DNA of 64,000 nucleotides, from positions 1 to 64,000 of the forward strand of contig JAFGCA010000289.1 of the NCBI GenBank assembly GCA_016932895.1, written 5' to 3'. Below, piece after piece: positions 62,815 to 64,000 of the stretch. Position numbers and translations under genes: made by a program. Origin of the DNA: Sedimentisphaerales bacterium (GTDB lineage: Bacteria; Planctomycetota; Phycisphaerae; Sedimentisphaerales; SG8-4). The notes beneath the pieces were generated by a model. It was not told the DNA's origin. It worked only from the letters and a program-made list of their open reading frames with translations, and did not search any database. Each line of letters begins with the position of its first letter. The stretch's first letter is position 1.

Positions 62815-64000
62815 ATGATTCAGCGTCATGGCAGCTTCCTGGTATCGTTGTGTCTCGTCGTCTCGTTCACGCAGGTCGTAGCGGCCGAAGACTGGCCTCA
62901 GTTTCGCGGCCCGCAGAGTTTGGGTATTTCCTCGGCGACCAATCTGCCCGCCACCTGGAGCGAAACAGAAAATGTGGTCTGGAAGACCGCCCTGCCCGGA
63001 TACGGCTCATCCAGTCCGATCGCGCTGGACGGCAAGATCTACCTGACCTGCTACAGCGGATTCGGTATCGAAAGAAATCGGGGCACGATGGAGGACCTGA
63101 CGCTTCACCTGGTGTGCGTGGACGGCAAAGACGGCGCGATCCTGTGGGATCAGCGCATCGAGCCCACGCTCCCGGAATCGTCGCGCGTACGCGATCATGG
63201 CTATGCGGCGCCCACGCCGGCCACCGACGGCGAGCATCTCTACATCTTCTTTGGAAAGAGCGGCGTCTTCAAGTTCGACCTGGAAGGCAAGCAGATCTGG
63301 CGCACCAGCGTCGGGACGAAGACGCATGGCTGGGGCTGTGGCACCTCGCCCGTGCTGTACGAGAACCTGGTCATCGTCAACGCCAGCGTCGAAAGCGGAT
63401 CGCTCGTCGCCATCGACAAGGCCACGGGCAAAGAAGCCTGGCGCGCCGGGGGAATGGACTCGTCCTGGAATACACCTCACCTGGTGGCGACCGGAAACGG
63501 CAAGCACGAGCTGGCCGTGAGCGTGAAAGGCTGGATGCTCGGGTTCGATCCGGAGACGGGCAAGGAGCTGTGGCGCTGCGAGAGCATCGAGGACTATATT
63601 TGTCCGAGCATCGTGTCTCATGAGGGCGTTCTGTACGCTCTGGGCGGGCGCAGCTCCAAGAGCGTCGCCGTGCGCAGTGGCGGGCGCGGCAACGTGACCG
63701 CTACGCACAAGCTCTGGCAGGCCGACGTCGGGGCCAACGTCGCCTCGCCCGTCGTCCATGACGGCCACCTCTACTGGGTCAGCGACCGCAACCGCCAGGC
63801 CTATTGTCTCAGCCTGGCCGACGGTTCGGTCAAGTATGCCGAAGGCGTCCAATCTCAGCCATACGCCTCGGCCCTGCTGGCCGACGGCAAGATCTACGTC
63901 GTGACACGCAACGGCGGAACCGTCGTCCTGGCGGCCGGACCCCGCTTCGAGCAACTGGCCCACAACAAACTCGCCGACCGAAGCACCTTCAACGCCAGCC
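62815..64000 (+). CDS. Secreted PQQ-like beta-propeller protein (partial, runs off the window)
   Basis: At least 395 aa, open to the window end. Signal peptide (FLVSLCLVVSFTQVVAA), then AEDWPQFRGPQSLGIS and a series of PQQ/BamB-type blades: YGSSSPIALDGKIYLTCY, LVCVDGKDGAILWDQRI, FKFDLEGKQIWRTSV, LVAIDKATGKEAWRAGG, LGFDPETGKELWRCE. Such proteins are common in planctomycetes as secreted propellers near sugar or sulfatase genes; enzymatic use of PQQ is not certain. TTGAAAGGTCGAATC precedes the ATG. Confidence 0.9.
   Translation, partial: MIQRHGSFLVSLCLVVSFTQVVAAEDWPQFRGPQSLGISSATNLPATWSETENVVWKTALPGYGSSSPIALDGKIYLTCYSGFGIERNRGTMEDLTLHLVCVDGKDGAILWDQRIEPTLPESSRVRDHGYAAPTPATDGEHLYIFFGKSGVFKFDLEGKQIWRTSVGTKTHGWGCGTSPVLYENLVIVNASVESGSLVAIDKATGKEAWRAGGMDSSWNTPHLVATGNGKHELAVSVKGWMLGFDPETGKELWRCESIEDYICPSIVSHEGVLYALGGRSSKSVAVRSGGRGNVTATHKLWQADVGANVASPVVHDGHLYWVSDRNRQAYCLSLADGSVKYAEGVQSQPYASALLADGKIYVVTRNGGTVVLAAGPRFEQLAHNKLADRSTFNAS

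Noticed and set aside
1..64000. CRISPR array, rRNA, tRNA or exosortase gene
   Set aside because: No regularly spaced repeats, no RNA gene signatures and no exosortase motif were found on reading; the PEP-CTERM proteins must be handled by an enzyme encoded elsewhere.

Overview
The window looks like a chromosomal segment of a planctomycete, most likely class Phycisphaerae (Sedimentisphaerales-like). This rests on high GC, several secreted proteins ending in a PEP-CTERM-like tail (PAPGALLLG...GW.RRR), dockerin-like pairs of the type DxNxDGxVDxxDxxxLxxxW, DUF1080/DUF6807 sugar enzymes, and many solitary secreted genes. The placement is an inference from gene content; no rRNA or tRNA gene was seen.

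Layout. 0-5.2 kb: a C-terminally incomplete IS4-type transposase at the edge, a DUF6807-DUF1080 secreted enzyme, a DUF6398 protein and a LEA14-like lipoprotein. 5.5-8.7 kb: a two-gene unit of a small membrane protein and a DUF4062-STAND-NTPase-TPR protein, a plausible defence module. 8.7-9.85 kb: repeat-rich intergenic DNA. 9.9-11.8 kb: RtcB RNA ligase with archease. 12-16.7 kb: secreted beta-helix/dockerin protein and a subtilase. 17.3-20.8 kb: large MscS-type channel. 21.1 kb: an HNH protein with duplicated zinc modules. 22-30.8 kb: a peptide-use block on the minus strand (M20 dipeptidase, OPT transporter, M2-type peptidase, tricorn protease), with a POT-family transporter at 33 kb. 34.3-41.7 kb: PfkB kinase, DUF4186, SagB-type nitroreductase, GH13 enzyme, a secreted protein and a GlmU-like nucleotidyltransferase. 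42.7-49.6 kb: six minus-strand secreted genes, three of them PEP-CTERM proteins. 49.9-52.6 kb: GNAT, small membrane protein, DUF2490, OmpA-like lipoprotein. 53-64 kb: 5'-truncated GLUG/kelch gene, repeat-rich DNA, secreted protein, NamZ-like muramidase, SGNH esterase, a beta-helix/dockerin protein, a membrane-protein gene split by a small element, and a PQQ-type propeller running off the end.

The two most notable signals are not genes. First, a 166-bp element at 61913-62078 has perfect 25-bp terminal inverted repeats and two internal 13-bp hairpins. It sits inside a membrane-protein gene, and exact removal restores one continuous reading frame; a diverged half copy lies at 38.8 kb. Second, a palindrome AAATACGTATTT recurs upstream of five of the six secreted genes at 42.7-49.6 kb, several of which also end in near-identical hairpin terminators. 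This suggests a small PEP-CTERM-linked regulon.
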